DNA of 64,000 nt, taken from Silene conica (lineage: Eukaryota; Streptophyta; Magnoliopsida; Caryophyllales; Caryophyllaceae). Position numbers and translations under genes: made by a program. Numbering within the stretch: position 1 is the stretch's first letter; each line of letters starts with the position of its first letter. The stretch is taken from contig CM055312.2 in NCBI GenBank assembly GCA_029255685.2, positions 53,850,202-53,914,201 of the forward strand, read 5' to 3'. Below the pieces are notes generated by a model. That model ran no database searches. It was not told where the DNA came from and was given only the letters and a program-made list of their open reading frames with translations. Of the stretch, positions 23,055 through 33,714 are shown one piece after another.

Positions 23055-23063
23055 TTTTTTTTT
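23055..23063 (+). terminator. RNA polymerase III terminator of tRNA-Asn
   Basis: A run of nine T residues begins 7 nt after the mature tRNA end, the standard Pol III stop. Confidence 0.9.
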
Positions 23064-23086
23064 CAAATCTATCGATCAAATACATA

Positions 23087-23314
23087 CTTGTTTTTCTTCA
23101 AATGTCTAAAAATCTCCTCTGGAGTCATGAACAATGCAAACTGCACAGTATTTTTGCAATATGTCATCTCTTTGCTTTTATTACGATATTTGCTCATAAT
23201 TGTTTTTGTTCAAATATCTAAAATCTCCCCTGTCATGCATGATTCATGAACAATGCAAACTGCAGAGTATTCCTGCAATATGTCATCTCTTAGCTTTTGT
23301 GACGACATTTGCTC
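23087..23314 (+). repeat. Tandem duplication of ~110 bp downstream of the tRNA
   Basis: Copy 1 (about 23087-23195) and copy 2 (about 23199-23314) share blocks such as TCATGAACAATGCAAACTGC and GCAATATGTCATCTCT, with scattered differences and a small insertion in copy 2. I see no coding signal. Confidence 0.8.
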
Positions 23315-23522
23315 GGTTTTATAAATTATTGATCTTAATTAACTTTGGATTCATCTGCAGTTACACTTATAAGTCACATTACCTACTGAATGACTGAATC
23401 CCTATGACATGTAAAATGATGTTCAAAGGAACTTTTGGCTGCAATTGCTAAATTATTGTGTAGAGTGGCTAACTAGAGAGACAAAATGTTACAATTTAAT
23501 TGTTGGTGATGCCAAATTGTAA

Positions 23523-25141
23523 TTACTCCAAAAACTTAAAACTAGTTAGTTCAGTGGTTAGCTCGTTTAACAAAAACTCAAGGATTTGTTCACCAAAATC
23601 CAAGCATAAATCGTCCATCAGCTGGGCCTTGAACAACTCATATCTTCTGATATCATTCGTCATATCTTTGGATAACTGGGCATCAGCCAGTTTGCAAACT
23701 TGGCCCGATAATCCCATGAAATACTCAGCTAACTCTGCATCATCATTCTTCACTGATTTCTCTTCTCTTGCTCTCTTGTCTGACGAATTATCCTCATTTT
23801 TGTTTGATTTCGAGGTATTGTACTGTGGTGTTGGATCATCGAGAAGTTTGATTTTTCGCGCTGATTTTCTCGTTGAAGGTGATGTTGTAGTCAGTATAAC
23901 ATTAGCATCATCTGTTACAAGGGATAAACAATGAGCCTGATTTTATTAGATTAGAGTTAACAGCAATGTTTGACACAATAATCGACAAAACTTCATCGAG
24001 ACACTCTAGGTTGCAAACAAATAATAAGGCGTATACGTCAAACATATTGTAGAACCGTTTCACATCAGAAAAGAGTTTTGAGGCAACAACACAATATAAA
24101 TTAATTTTAAGATAGAATACAGATTAAACTTATCCGAATTTAAAAAAATTGCACAGACTATCAGGACATTTTCAGTATCGGAATCAAGTTCAATGAACCA
24201 TAGATATGGTATGTGTGAAAATTTGGAAATGCGTCAAGAAAAAAAGGAAATGAATAGGGTGAAGTAAAGACATTACACAGACAGACAGACACACACAAAC
24301 CTGTTGAAGGGGAATCGAATTCAAGGTGATGATCAAGGACAGAAACCGGACTTCGTGTCGATACGTCACTCTGAACCTCCACATCCATTCCTTTTCTATC
24401 ATCAACCTTCTTCTTCCTTGAAACATTTGACACACCTTTCATATTATTAGCATCCTTATTTAATGATTTATTTCTCTGAATTCCACATTTTTCCCTTGAA
24501 TAATTCCTTTCGTTACTAACAACATTACTACTACTACTAGCCTTTAACCTATTGCTGATATACTTGTTACTTTTTTTATAACAATCTTGATTTTGATTAT
24601 TAGGCCTATTCGTATTACTGCCAATATTTTTCCGACTTTTCCTACACTCATTTCCCTTCAAATTTACGACGTTTTCTCTCTTCTCTGGTTTCTTTTGCTT
24701 GAATTCGGTGACATTATTGACACCATCAATCTTGGAAATGTCGTCTATTTTGACCAAAAGAGTATGCCCTTGTTCGTGAAAAGAAGCAGAAGAAGTTCTA
24801 GCGCGACGATGAAACGCAGCCCTAGCCGGGTCAAAATCTGGTAAGAAATGCAAGGAATTAAGAGACTTGCTCCTAAAGAGCGCATTGTTTTCAAAATGAG
24901 GCATTGTTTCTAGCCCCATTAATCTTGCAACAATCCCGGGAGTGGGCTGGGTTTGAAGTTGAGACCTAACAACAACCTCCATGTCATTTTTGGTAATAGT
25001 AGGAGCATGGGTTTTTGTTTGGATAATATTTGGGTGGGATAGAGAGGAATGTGTGGGAAGATTAGGTTTACAAATGAATTTTTGAAAGATATTAGAGAAA
25101 CAACCAAAATAAGGAGGGTTTTTGTTAGAGGTATTCACCAT
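23523..25141 (-). CDS. VARLMGL-motif (DUF3741-associated) TRM-like protein, two exons
   Basis: This is a host gene of 409 codons in two exons: 25141-24301 and 23911-23523. The intron at 24300-23912 (389 nt) has a CAG|GT donor and an AACAG| acceptor, and the frame runs through in phase 1. The N-terminal region holds PGIVARLMGLETMP, with VARLMGLE at residues 71-78. This is the signature of plant TRM/LONGIFOLIA-type proteins, which work at microtubules with TON1 and PP2A. A RSKSLNSLHFLPDFD stretch follows. The middle is basic and Asn/Ser/Lys-rich, probably disordered. The C-terminal 28 residues (LCLDFGEQILEFLLNEL...) form a likely amphipathic helix, which may correspond to the C-terminal TRM motif; that is inference. 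At ~400 aa it is shorter than LONGIFOLIA1/2. No breaks are seen. The upstream leader on the minus strand is CT-rich, as in many plant 5' UTRs. Confidence 0.85.
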
Positions 25142-25800
25142 TGGAAAAAGTTAAGAAGAAATTAAAGGTTGATGTTGGATGAATAAAAGGAGTCAAAGAA
25201 GAAGAGGGTGACTGGGTGGTGTAGTATTAAATTTGAAGAGGAGGTTTCATATGTGAAAGGGATATAAAATGGTTGAATATTGGGTCAATGAGTTCACATT
25301 ACTAAATGTAACACACTAGTTGTTTTAATAAGGAATAACGTTTTGAACGCGTTAGAGGGACGCCTAAAATCAGAGGGTACGGAGAAGGTACATAAACAAC
25401 AAATACTACTACACTCTGAGTGATAAACCGTGTAAACAGTTCAAAGTGTGTGAAATCAACCACTACATGACTACATGTACGTGGAGTCGTATCAACTTGA
25501 CTTTCTTCACTTTTATTTACGATTCCCATCAATTCGCGTGTCAAAATTCGCAACCCTTTTTTAGTTGCTATGTCCTCCGTCCATAATTAAGTAAAATACT
25601 AGTCTAATATCCGTAAAAAATTACGGGCTGTTTATTTTTTACTTTTAAAGAAAATGATCAATCAAATTTGTTAGATAATCTAATAACATATTTGATGTAT
25701 ATGAGAAAATTTTAATAAAATTAAATGAACAAGTAAATATATAATAAAATATATAAGAACTTCTATTACAAAAAAGTTGAAAAAAAGTTAAAAGAAATGT
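25142..25800. other. Upstream region of the TRM-like gene
   Basis: About 660 bp of AT-rich DNA. Next to the gene on the minus strand is a CT-rich stretch (about 25160-25250) that fits a 5' UTR, with a TATA-like TTTTATATCC near 25262-25270 as a weak promoter candidate. Further out I recognise nothing. A CCTCCGTCC stretch near 25575 recalls MITE ends but has no partner. Confidence 0.4.
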
Positions 25801-27747
25801 AAGAATATGTGTACCTTGTAAGCGGAATAGGTACGGAAGATCGACGTGCCGACTTTCTGTCCTCGAGACCTGGTTCTGACGACTACTAGAGTCTCGGTAA
25901 TAGTTCACTCCCCAAGTTCCAAAAGCTCTAACAATGGTGACTTTTTATGTGATTGTATGTTACTGTATATTGCTGTGTTGGTATATTCACAATACACCCA
26001 CTATTTATAAGAGCTCAAAAGAGCCGTTACAGGGAATATAAGGGAGGAGTAATTGTCATTAAAACTGATTTAATGACATATTATTTCACCTTAATTACAG
26101 TAATTATGTGTAATTATTCACAAAATATTCCTTTGAATATTCTGGTCGTTTTGAATTTCAATACTCCCACTCGGCCATACAACCGAGTCTATCCTCCCAC
26201 TTGGTCACACAGCCAAGCTTATAACAAAACTATCAATCACATCTCATACAGGAAAATGGGGCGTGCGACCAATATGTAACAAGTAGTGTTATATCAAGCC
26301 ACCATCAAACTAACATAACACTTTCATAATAATGATTCCCTAGATCATTCAAACAACACCGTAGCATACACTGTCCCTTTATGCTATAACATGTTATGTA
26401 GTTATATACACAATATAACCGTCGGCCGGGCTTAACATGGTGTAGTTGAATTGACCATTCCTAAGATACTAATGAAAATCCATCTTAACTTGACTGCTTT
26501 CCTAACATGACCCCTTGAACCAACAACCTTATGATTCTTCGAAATCACGCTAAAGTAGCAACATCAAATCTCAATTTCATCTCACAGCTCAAAGTCGAAG
26601 GGCTTCGTACCAAAAAATAGGGTTCACACAGTAACAGATTAGGGATCCATCTGTCACTCCTTACGGTCGACAAACACACATAATATGATATATGTGTCAC
26701 AACATAGCTCCCACTACGGTGGGAATGCCACTCTTCTATGTTGTGCAAATCTAAAACTAGATACTACACAAGTATCCAACCCGAGTCGCCTGATTAACAT
26801 ACTCAATGCTCAATTCTTCACTCTAGATTCGGTTTCATAAGCTTAGTATGAAAGACATGTATTCCATACTTAACTCTTTTAGAGTCTCATCTTAGACTTA
26901 CTAAGGCGACTATGTAACGAGTCAATGGACTACTTATACTACACAAGTATAGATCCCTCCTTCCAACACACAAAGTGTCAATATGACTTAGTCTCATCTT
27001 GATACTCCACTAGTGTCAAGGCGGTTACCTGTGTGACTAGGCATCATATAGCTTGGTGACATCTCGAACGTGCCTTAACATGCAACATATGCTTATAAAC
27101 ATTTTGTAGAAGAAAAACAAATTTTATTCCATAATGCTTAATATAAACCATTATCTAATACATGCCAAAGAAAAAACATTAATAAGATTACAAGCTAAAA
27201 AACCAAAACCTTTGCAAACCTAAGCTTCTTACATGGGTTCGGAACACATCTCTCGCAATAGGTTTAGTTAACGGATCAGCTATCATCTTATTAGTCGATA
27301 TATACTTAATGGCTATCTCTTTATTCTTTATGGCGTCTCGAACAAAATGATAACGCCTCTTAGTATGTTTGGTCTTCCTATGAAATTTCGGATCTTGGGC
27401 AAATTGGATAGCAGTAGTATTGTCACAAAACATTTCAACAGGTTCATCAACTTTAGGAGTAAGTTTCAGATCCTGAAGAAAACACCTCAACCACATTGCC
27501 TCTTGAACGGCAAGACTAGCAGCGACATACACTGCTTCCATAGTTCACAAAGCAATACAATCTTGCTTCTTACTGCACCAGGATATTGCACCTCCACCAA
27601 GGATAAAAGCATATCCTGAGGTTGATTTAGACTCATCTAAATCACCACCCCAATCGGCATCCGAATAACCCTTTAGCCTCAAATCTCCACCATGAAAACA
27701 GAGGACTAAATCACTTGTGCCACGAAGATAACGCATAATCCTCTTTA
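25800..27747 (-). mobile_element. Copia element J, 3' part (RNase H end, 3' region, LTR)
   Basis: Minus-strand coding sequence between 27747 and about 27188 encodes copia RNase H (GYSDADWGGDLDESKSTSGY, then the end of the polyprotein with MIADPLTKPI). A non-coding 3' region follows. Near 26165-26190 are purine tracts AGTGGGAG that mark an LTR boundary. A TATA-like CTTATAAATAG lies at about 26001-26010, read on the minus strand. The LTR end is not sharp. The rest of J's pol lies at 49045-50033, on the far side of insertion H. The element is old and broken. Confidence 0.75.
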
Positions 27748-28445
27748 TGTAAAACCCCTCGCGAAAGCGGAAATAGTAAACATACAAAGTACTACAAATG
27801 CAGCGGAATTAAAACTTTTTAACATAACTAAACATGCGAGGTGTCCTACAACAAAAATGAAACATAAATAAGTACATAAGTGCAATATAAAAGCAGCCCG
27901 GGATGGTACATCCCTACAGGCACTCAAAAAACTGTATCAAAAGTCTAGAGTCTAGCTAACGCATATGTGTAAGTCAAATCGATGAATAGGATCATCGCTC
28001 GCTAGTTCCATGTGAACCCTCCATCAACCATCCTGTCACGTACTTACATACATGCAAACATGTACGCCACAATCAGTGGGGAGTGACTAGAGGTCTCCTA
28101 GCCACCTTTTGTAACGACACGTAACACAGAATACAAACAACATACTCTAACATATATAAACATGTGAAGCATATAATCTCAATATCTGATTCTCATATCA
28201 TCATGCAATTACTAATGCAAGACTCTCAACCAACTTCGAAAACCATTTGGAAGGACAGCCGATTTCCCTGCCGGTTGCCCGGCCTGGGGGTCTTTCAGTC
28301 CAAACTATTTACGAAACTGACTAAAGAGTCATCCAATGCCTTGGATGAACAATTCCATAAACAAGGGACTATACTCATCAATATCAACAACTATATCTGA
28401 CAACTGTACCAACTTTAGGCAAGCAGATATAAAACAAAAGTATAA

Positions 28446-29145
28446 AGGTTCAGCGGTCAACTTAAGACATAACCTAGATACTAAATCACTTTCACAAACA
28501 AGGACTCAGAGGCCAACTTAAGGCATAGACCTCGGTATCAATAATCACAAGCAATGTGTCCAGAGGTGAACTTAACACATATCCCACTACCATACAAGTA
28601 AAGGGTCCAGAGGTGAACTTAACACATATCCCAATACACAACTCAGTAATGGTTCCAGAGGTGAACTTAACACATATCCCACTACAAACAATTGTCGGGT
28701 CCAGAGGTGAACTTAACACATATCCCAACATACATACACAAGCAATGGGTCCAGAGGTGAACTTAACACATATCCCACTACAAACAAATGTCGGGTCCAG
28801 AGGTGAACTTAACACATATCCTAACATACATACACAAGCAATGGGTCCAGAGGTGAACATAACACATATCCCACTGCCACAAACAAGTATTGGGTCCAGA
28901 GGTGAACTTAACACATATCCCAATACACAGCTATCGCACACCGGGTCCAGAGGTGAACTTAACACATATCCCGATATACGACAACCGATCACGTGTCAGG
29001 TCCAGAGGTGAACTTAACACATATCCTGACACGCCACAAGCAAAACACGTAATGGGTCTAGAGGTGAACTTAACACATAACTCATCACGCGACATACGAC
29101 TCACGTATTAAGCTCAAAGGCCAGCTTAAGGCATACATTAATACG
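28446..29145 (-). repeat. Array of ~14 hairpin-like units in the H 3' LTR
   Basis: About 14 units of 44-55 bp. The conserved core, on the minus strand, is ATGTGTTAAGTTCACCTCTG with GGxCC beside it. Each core is bracketed by arms complementary to one another. Examples: CGTGTCAGG (28992-29000) with CCTGACACG (29025-29033); GTATTGGG (28887-28894) with CCCAATAC (28919-28926); CGTATTAA (29104-29111) with TTAATACG (29138-29145). Other units pair less well. The edge units have a diverged core. Unit lengths are not multiples of three, so this is not a protein repeat. Confidence 0.88.
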
Positions 29146-29423
29146 CATCAATCCAATAGCATCCAAAGATAGTAACTAACCTATAGTTCTAATCTCTTAT
29201 ACCACTAAACAACACTTAATTGATCCCGGGACCTAAGTTGAGGGAGAGCCGGTTTCCCTTTCGGTTATCCGACCGGGGGGGTCTCTATCCTCTCTCCATT
29301 CCCAAACCCAATATAGTGTCGCCCATCCTCCGGGGACCTCAAACACACATATAAGGTACATGGAACGAATCTCAAACAAAACCGATCAACCGATTAAAAG
29401 TTAAAACCATCTTAAGGTAAACA

Positions 29424-29840
29424 TGGCTCTCAGCCGGTCAGTGGCAGGCAGCCGGCTGACCGTCCGGCAACCCATGCTCTTTACCATTCTTTAAAAACAA
29501 AACAATGTACCAGAGGCTCCCAGCCAGTCGATAGGCAGCCGGCCTACCGGCTGGACACCCACTCTTTCTCTTCCTCTTCCTTTAAACACGCAAAAAGGCT
29601 AAAGGGGTTCCCAGCCGGTCGGCAGGCAGCCGGCCTACCGGCTGGGAAACCAATTCCCACAAAATTCCTTTTACGCAAACACTATAAAAAGGGGCTCCCA
29701 GCCGGTCAGCAGGCAGCCGGCCTACCGGCTGGGCACCCAATCCCTCTACAATTCAAAACACGCGAAAAACTTCATAATGCACTCCCAGCCGGTCGACCGC
29801 CGGCCGGTCGGTCGACCGCCGGCCGGTCGGTCGACAGCTC
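29424..29840 (-). repeat. GC-rich near-palindrome array in the H 3' LTR
   Basis: Five near-palindromes spaced about 80-100 bp apart. Each has outer arms like CCAGCCGGT and ACCGGCTGG around a GGCAGGCAGCCGGC-type centre. The last is built from GGTCGACC and GCCGGCCGG pieces. Confidence 0.85.
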
Positions 29841-30298
29841 AGGACTCCTGAGCGTAAAAATCGCATTTCACAGTAACATTCAAAGCCGACGAAATCGACA
29901 CCAATTCTCTAAATTTGCAACAACAACATACTACCCAGTATATACACTACCTATAGGATGTATAAGCAAGCAACAAACCCAACAACAAGGTCATATTATG
30001 ATCAAACTTGGTATTCGTCTTAAGGATGAAATATCTGAAAATCAACATATAGGCATGTGAAACACAATCTAAGCATATGAACATCATACTTGTGCATTCC
30101 TAGCATGATTCTAAGTCCATACAACATAAACAACATACAAAATCAGAAACTTCCATATCAAAACATCAAGAAATGCTATTTTAACAAATAAAGGCCGAGT
30201 TTCTCATTATCGTCACCTTTACTTAGCGAAACCTTCGAGATGTTTTTCAATAATCACCAAGTCCTCTTCCGGCTAACACAAACACCGCCTAAAACAAC

Positions 30299-30380
30299 AA
30301 AACATCACCACTATTCACGAATTTCGAAACTACAAGAGCAGGCCGAAATTTTGACGGAAATATTATGAGATAAAACTTAC
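30299..30380 (-). other. Intron-like segment in the H LTR leader
   Basis: On the minus strand there is a CTAG|GTAAGTTT donor and a TTGTTTTAG|GC acceptor 82 nt apart. It stands at about the same place as the 140-nt intron-like segments of G and I. Splicing is inferred only. Confidence 0.4.
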
Positions 30381-30482
30381 CTAGAAAGAAGGAGGGCGAG
30401 AAGAGGAATCCTTGGCCGCGAAAATCGTCTCAATCGGATAAGAAACGTAGATTCTATGAGCATTTTAAGATTGAAGGAGAAG

Positions 30483-33311
30483 TTTTTTTTTTTTTTGGTG
30501 AAATGTGAGTATATTAAAATATAGGATAATTACAAGATGGGGTGTAGGGTTCGAATCCCCTTACAAACACATATTAAGACAAGACAACACTTAAGCAAAA
30601 AAACATTAGCTACATAACCAATCTACATCTGCCTGATGAATGTCCAACTGTGCTTTGCATTTCACTCGATATTTCACCTCTTGAATAATCTGTTCCATCA
30701 CTTTCCTTGGCCGTAGTATACACTCTGCCATACGAGCACTATTTCTTTGAGACCAAACATGGTAGTGGTAAGCATTTAACAGAGCCACTCTGATTTTCCA
30801 TCTCCCATCCTTCATGTTGCCTTCACTCAGATTTTGTACAGATGGAAAGGTTCCACCATACCAGTGTTGCAGCATATGCTGAATCATGATAGAATAGGGG
30901 CAACTGGTGAAGATATGGTCTATGGTTTCAGGCTGGGTCTGACACAGAAGACATAAATCATCAGGTATGCAACCTATTCTATAAAGCTTACTCTTCACAT
31001 TCATACCTCCTTGCATTCTTAGCCATGTAACAATGGCATGTTTTGGTATATTCCAATGATTCCAAATAATATTGCTCCATTTTTGCTTTGGTGCTGAAGA
31101 CTGTAACCACCCATACCCATCTTTGATAGTATATCCCCTGCCATTGATTAGCCATTCATCATTCACATATCCATTTTTGAGCTTCTCCTTAACCTTGCAA
31201 ATGTTTTTCCAGACCCATGGTGTATCAGCTGGACAAGAATAATCATGCCAGTTTTGCTGTTTGATATAAATTGCATTTACCCATTTGATCCACAATCTGT
31301 CTGCCTTACTGTAAATCCAGTTCACTAGCTTCCCTACAGATGCTACATTCCATAGAGCTGCATTTTTAATACCCAGTCCTCCTTCTTCTTTTGCTAAGGT
31401 TACTGTATCCCAAGCAACAAGAGGAACCCTATGGTGATCTGAGGACCCATCCCAAAGGAAGTTCCTGCAGATGGCCATGATTCTATTGATGACACCCTTA
31501 GGAAAAACAAATAGTTGTGCCCAATAATTGTGAAGAGTATTAAGCACTGCATTTATAAGAGTAATTCTCCCAGCATAAGAAAGTTTTTTGGCACCCAAGC
31601 TTCTAATTCTAGATACCATCTTCTCAGTAATTGTTGCACAGTCTGTTTTGGATAATTTACCAGGTTGTATGGGCATCCCTAGGTACTTGAAAGGAAAAGT
31701 ACCTTCCTTAAAACCTGTAACCTGCTTGATCCCTACTCTGATGTCTTCATCCACACCATTGAAGTAAATTTCAGATTTGTCATTATTCATTCTCAGACCA
31801 GTTGCCTTGGAAAAAGAGGAGAAAGCTCTCATAAGGAGCCATATTGAAGCAGGTGTTCCCTTGCAAAACATAAGTAAGTCGTCAGCAAACATAAGGTGGG
31901 TAAGTTTCAGTTCCTTGCACAAGGGATGGTATTGAAAAGGCCATCTGGCAGTAGCATAATTAATCAACCTAGAAAGGTAATCCATACACAAGGTAAAGAG
32001 AAGAGGTGAAATTGGGTCTCCTTGCCTCAGTCCTCTTTTGCCCTTAAAGTATCCAAAAGAGGACCCATTCAGAGTGAGAGTAAATGCAGGTGTAGAAACA
32101 CATTGCATAATCCAGTGTATAAATTGCTGTGGGAAGTGCAACCCCTGCAGAAGCTGTTCTATAAAGGACCACTCAACTGTGTCGTAGGCTTTCTGAAGAT
32201 CAATTTTAAAGAGACAGCGAGGGGAAACAGCTTTCCTCCCATATAGGTGTATTATATCCTGGCAAATGAGGATATTCTCCATGATGGATCTGCCTTTTAT
32301 AAAGGCCCCTTGGTTCTCTTGGACTAAATCAGGTAGAAGAGCTGATAATCTGTTGCATAGAAGTTTGGCTATCACCTTATAAACCAAATTACAACAAGCT
32401 ATGGGTCTGTATTGGCTAACTGAGACAGGTCTTTCACATTTGGGAATCAAAGCTATATTGGTGGCATTAATTTGAGTGAGCAGTTGGCCATTCTGAAAGA
32501 AATCCATGATAGCAGAACATAGATCATCTCCAACCACTGCCCAAGCATCTCTGAAGAAACCACTAGTGTAACCATCAGGGCCAGGAGCCTTATCTATAGG
32601 AATAGAAAAAACTACTTCCTTTATCTCAGCCTTGGTAACTAGAGAGGTTAGTGCAGTACATTGTTCAGGGGTACAGAGCTTGCCAGTCATAAGCACCTCC
32701 CCCTTAACATCTTCAGTCAGTCCTTGTCTACCCAGCAAATTCTCATAAAAACCCAGAAATGCATCCTGTATAGTAGATGTTTCAGTGCAGACCACCCCTT
32801 CTTTATTTTCAATCTGAGTTACTCTATTCCTGTTACATCTTGTCTTAATAGACTTATGAAAGAAAGCAGTATTGCTGTCCCCATCTGCAGACCACTTTTC
32901 CTTTGATTTTTGTTGAAGAAAGCTGGTTCTGGCAGCAGACCAGTGTCTCACATTCTTCTGAGTCTCAAGTTCCTGTTGTATTAATTCTGGATTCAAAGGA
33001 TCCTGTTGGAGCAAAAGTTGCAGTTGCTCCAACTGATGAATAGCCAGATCAGCATTGACCTCTACATTATCAAATCTCTCCCTGTTTAAAGCTTTTAACA
33101 TAGGCTTTAAAGCCTTCAGCTTCTTCATAACCCTAAACATGGGTGTGCCCTCCACAGCCAAATTCCACCCTTCCTTGACAGTAGGTAGAAAATCACTTGT
33201 TTGACTCCACATATTATAGTATTTAAACCCAGTATTCCTCCTCCCATCCAACTTAATATTCCTAATCACACATGGGCAATGGTCCAGTAAGCCTTCTGGA
33301 TGAAAGTGAGC
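30483..33311 (-). mobile_element. 5'-truncated L1-type LINE (LINE2) inside the H LTR
   Basis: 2.8 kb with a 14-nt A tail (T run 30483-30496 on the plus strand). The other H LTR gives the empty site near 48640-48648 (GGAGAAATTCATAA), so both edges are exact. No target-site repeat longer than one or two bases is visible. The element is truncated inside the endonuclease part of ORF2 and lacks ORF1. It is a relative of LINE1 at 1-3722. Confidence 0.92.
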
Positions 33312-33317
33312 ATTCAT
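30606..33317 (-). CDS. LINE2 ORF2, 5'-truncated but open (903 aa)
   Basis: This is the reverse transcriptase part of an L1 ORF2 protein without interruption. It starts in the last endonuclease motif (HPEGLLDHCPCVI). A linker with QQKSKEKWSADGDSNTAFFH follows, then RT blocks [60 protein letters not shown] and the catalytic FADD in HLMFADDLLMF. After the thumb region comes a zf-RVT domain (LRMQGGMNVKSKLYRIGCIP, then CLLCQTQPETIDHIF) and a basic tail. The ATG at 33317-33315 lies in the host LTR, outside the LINE, so the start is a by-product of the insertion point. Without an endonuclease this copy should not be able to move by itself. Confidence 0.9.
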   Translation of the reverse strand: MNAHFHPEGLLDHCPCVIRNIKLDGRRNTGFKYYNMWSQTSDFLPTVKEGWNLAVEGTPMFRVMKKLKALKPMLKALNRERFDNVEVNADLAIHQLEQLQLLLQQDPLNPELIQQELETQKNVRHWSAARTSFLQQKSKEKWSADGDSNTAFFHKSIKTRCNRNRVTQIENKEGVVCTETSTIQDAFLGFYENLLGRQGLTEDVKGEVLMTGKLCTPEQCTALTSLVTKAEIKEVVFSIPIDKAPGPDGYTSGFFRDAWAVVGDDLCSAIMDFFQNGQLLTQINATNIALIPKCERPVSVSQYRPIACCNLVYKVIAKLLCNRLSALLPDLVQENQGAFIKGRSIMENILICQDIIHLYGRKAVSPRCLFKIDLQKAYDTVEWSFIEQLLQGLHFPQQFIHWIMQCVSTPAFTLTLNGSSFGYFKGKRGLRQGDPISPLLFTLCMDYLSRLINYATARWPFQYHPLCKELKLTHLMFADDLLMFCKGTPASIWLLMRAFSSFSKATGLRMNNDKSEIYFNGVDEDIRVGIKQVTGFKEGTFPFKYLGMPIQPGKLSKTDCATITEKMVSRIRSLGAKKLSYAGRITLINAVLNTLHNYWAQLFVFPKGVINRIMAICRNFLWDGSSDHHRVPLVAWDTVTLAKEEGGLGIKNAALWNVASVGKLVNWIYSKADRLWIKWVNAIYIKQQNWHDYSCPADTPWVWKNICKVKEKLKNGYVNDEWLINGRGYTIKDGYGWLQSSAPKQKWSNIIWNHWNIPKHAIVTWLRMQGGMNVKSKLYRIGCIPDDLCLLCQTQPETIDHIFTSCPYSIMIQHMLQHWYGGTFPSVQNLSEGNMKDGRWKIRVALLNAYHYHVWSQRNSARMAECILRPRKVMEQIIQEVKYRVKCKAQLDIHQADVDWLCS

Positions 33318-33714
33318 AAAAATGGTGTTTGATGTTATGTTTACAATCTGAAAAATGAAATGAAGGAGGGAGGTAGAGGATGGTGGGGTTAGGGTTTTGT
33401 GAGGAAAAAGAGGGGAAATGGGTCCATTAGCAAGTTATGCCCATAAGACAAGTTTTAAGACGGTTTAAGCTAAGAACACCGACTTAAGGTCACTATAAAC
33501 TTAAGACGATATAAATATTTCCGGACTATGAAATTAAATTGCTAAGACGTAAATTACGCAATTAAATAAAATCTTATTTAAATCCTTTTAAATATTCTCA
33601 CATAAATTAATCAGTTATTTAAATGAAATACCAAGAATTACGAAATATAAATTATTTCTCGAACTTGAACTTAAAATCTTTAAACTTCCAAGTCCCGAAA
33701 TATTGGGATGTTAC

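Larger units (their letters stand above)
27748..33714 (-). repeat. 3' LTR of H (interrupted by LINE2)
   Basis: Reads TGTAAAACCCCTCGCG at the left edge and GGATGTTACA at the right edge on the plus strand. It is about 3.14 kb after removal of the LINE. It contains the hairpin-unit array (28446-29145), two GC-rich modules flanking that array and the GC-rich near-palindrome array (29424-29840). Confidence 0.88.

Noticed and set aside
23500-23934. 144-codon plus-strand frame
   Set aside because: It is the antisense shadow of exon 2 of the TRM-like gene. The minus-strand frame joins exon 1 through proper splice sites and carries the family motifs.
24161-24300. Extension of TRM-like exon 1 past 24301 as coding (SVCLCNVFTSPYS...)
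   Set aside because: The sequence after 24301 begins GTTTGTGTGT, fits an intron, and continues in low-complexity CAGA/CA repeats. The spliced frame is the better model.
25570-25640. CCTCCGTCC and nearby short inverted pieces as a Stowaway-type MITE
   Set aside because: No second terminal repeat or TA target duplication could be found.
28492-29011. Long open frames on both strands across the hairpin array (repeats such as GPEVNLTHIP / SRGELNTYP and GYVLSSPLDP)
   Set aside because: The core lacks stops in several frames, so the array is open by chance. Unit lengths are not multiples of three, the same core is read in alternating frames, and both strands are open at once.
28446-29145. CRISPR-like layout of regular repeats with short variable spacers
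   Set aside because: This is plant nuclear DNA inside an LTR. The spacers are made of arms complementary to each other within a unit, and no cas genes are present.
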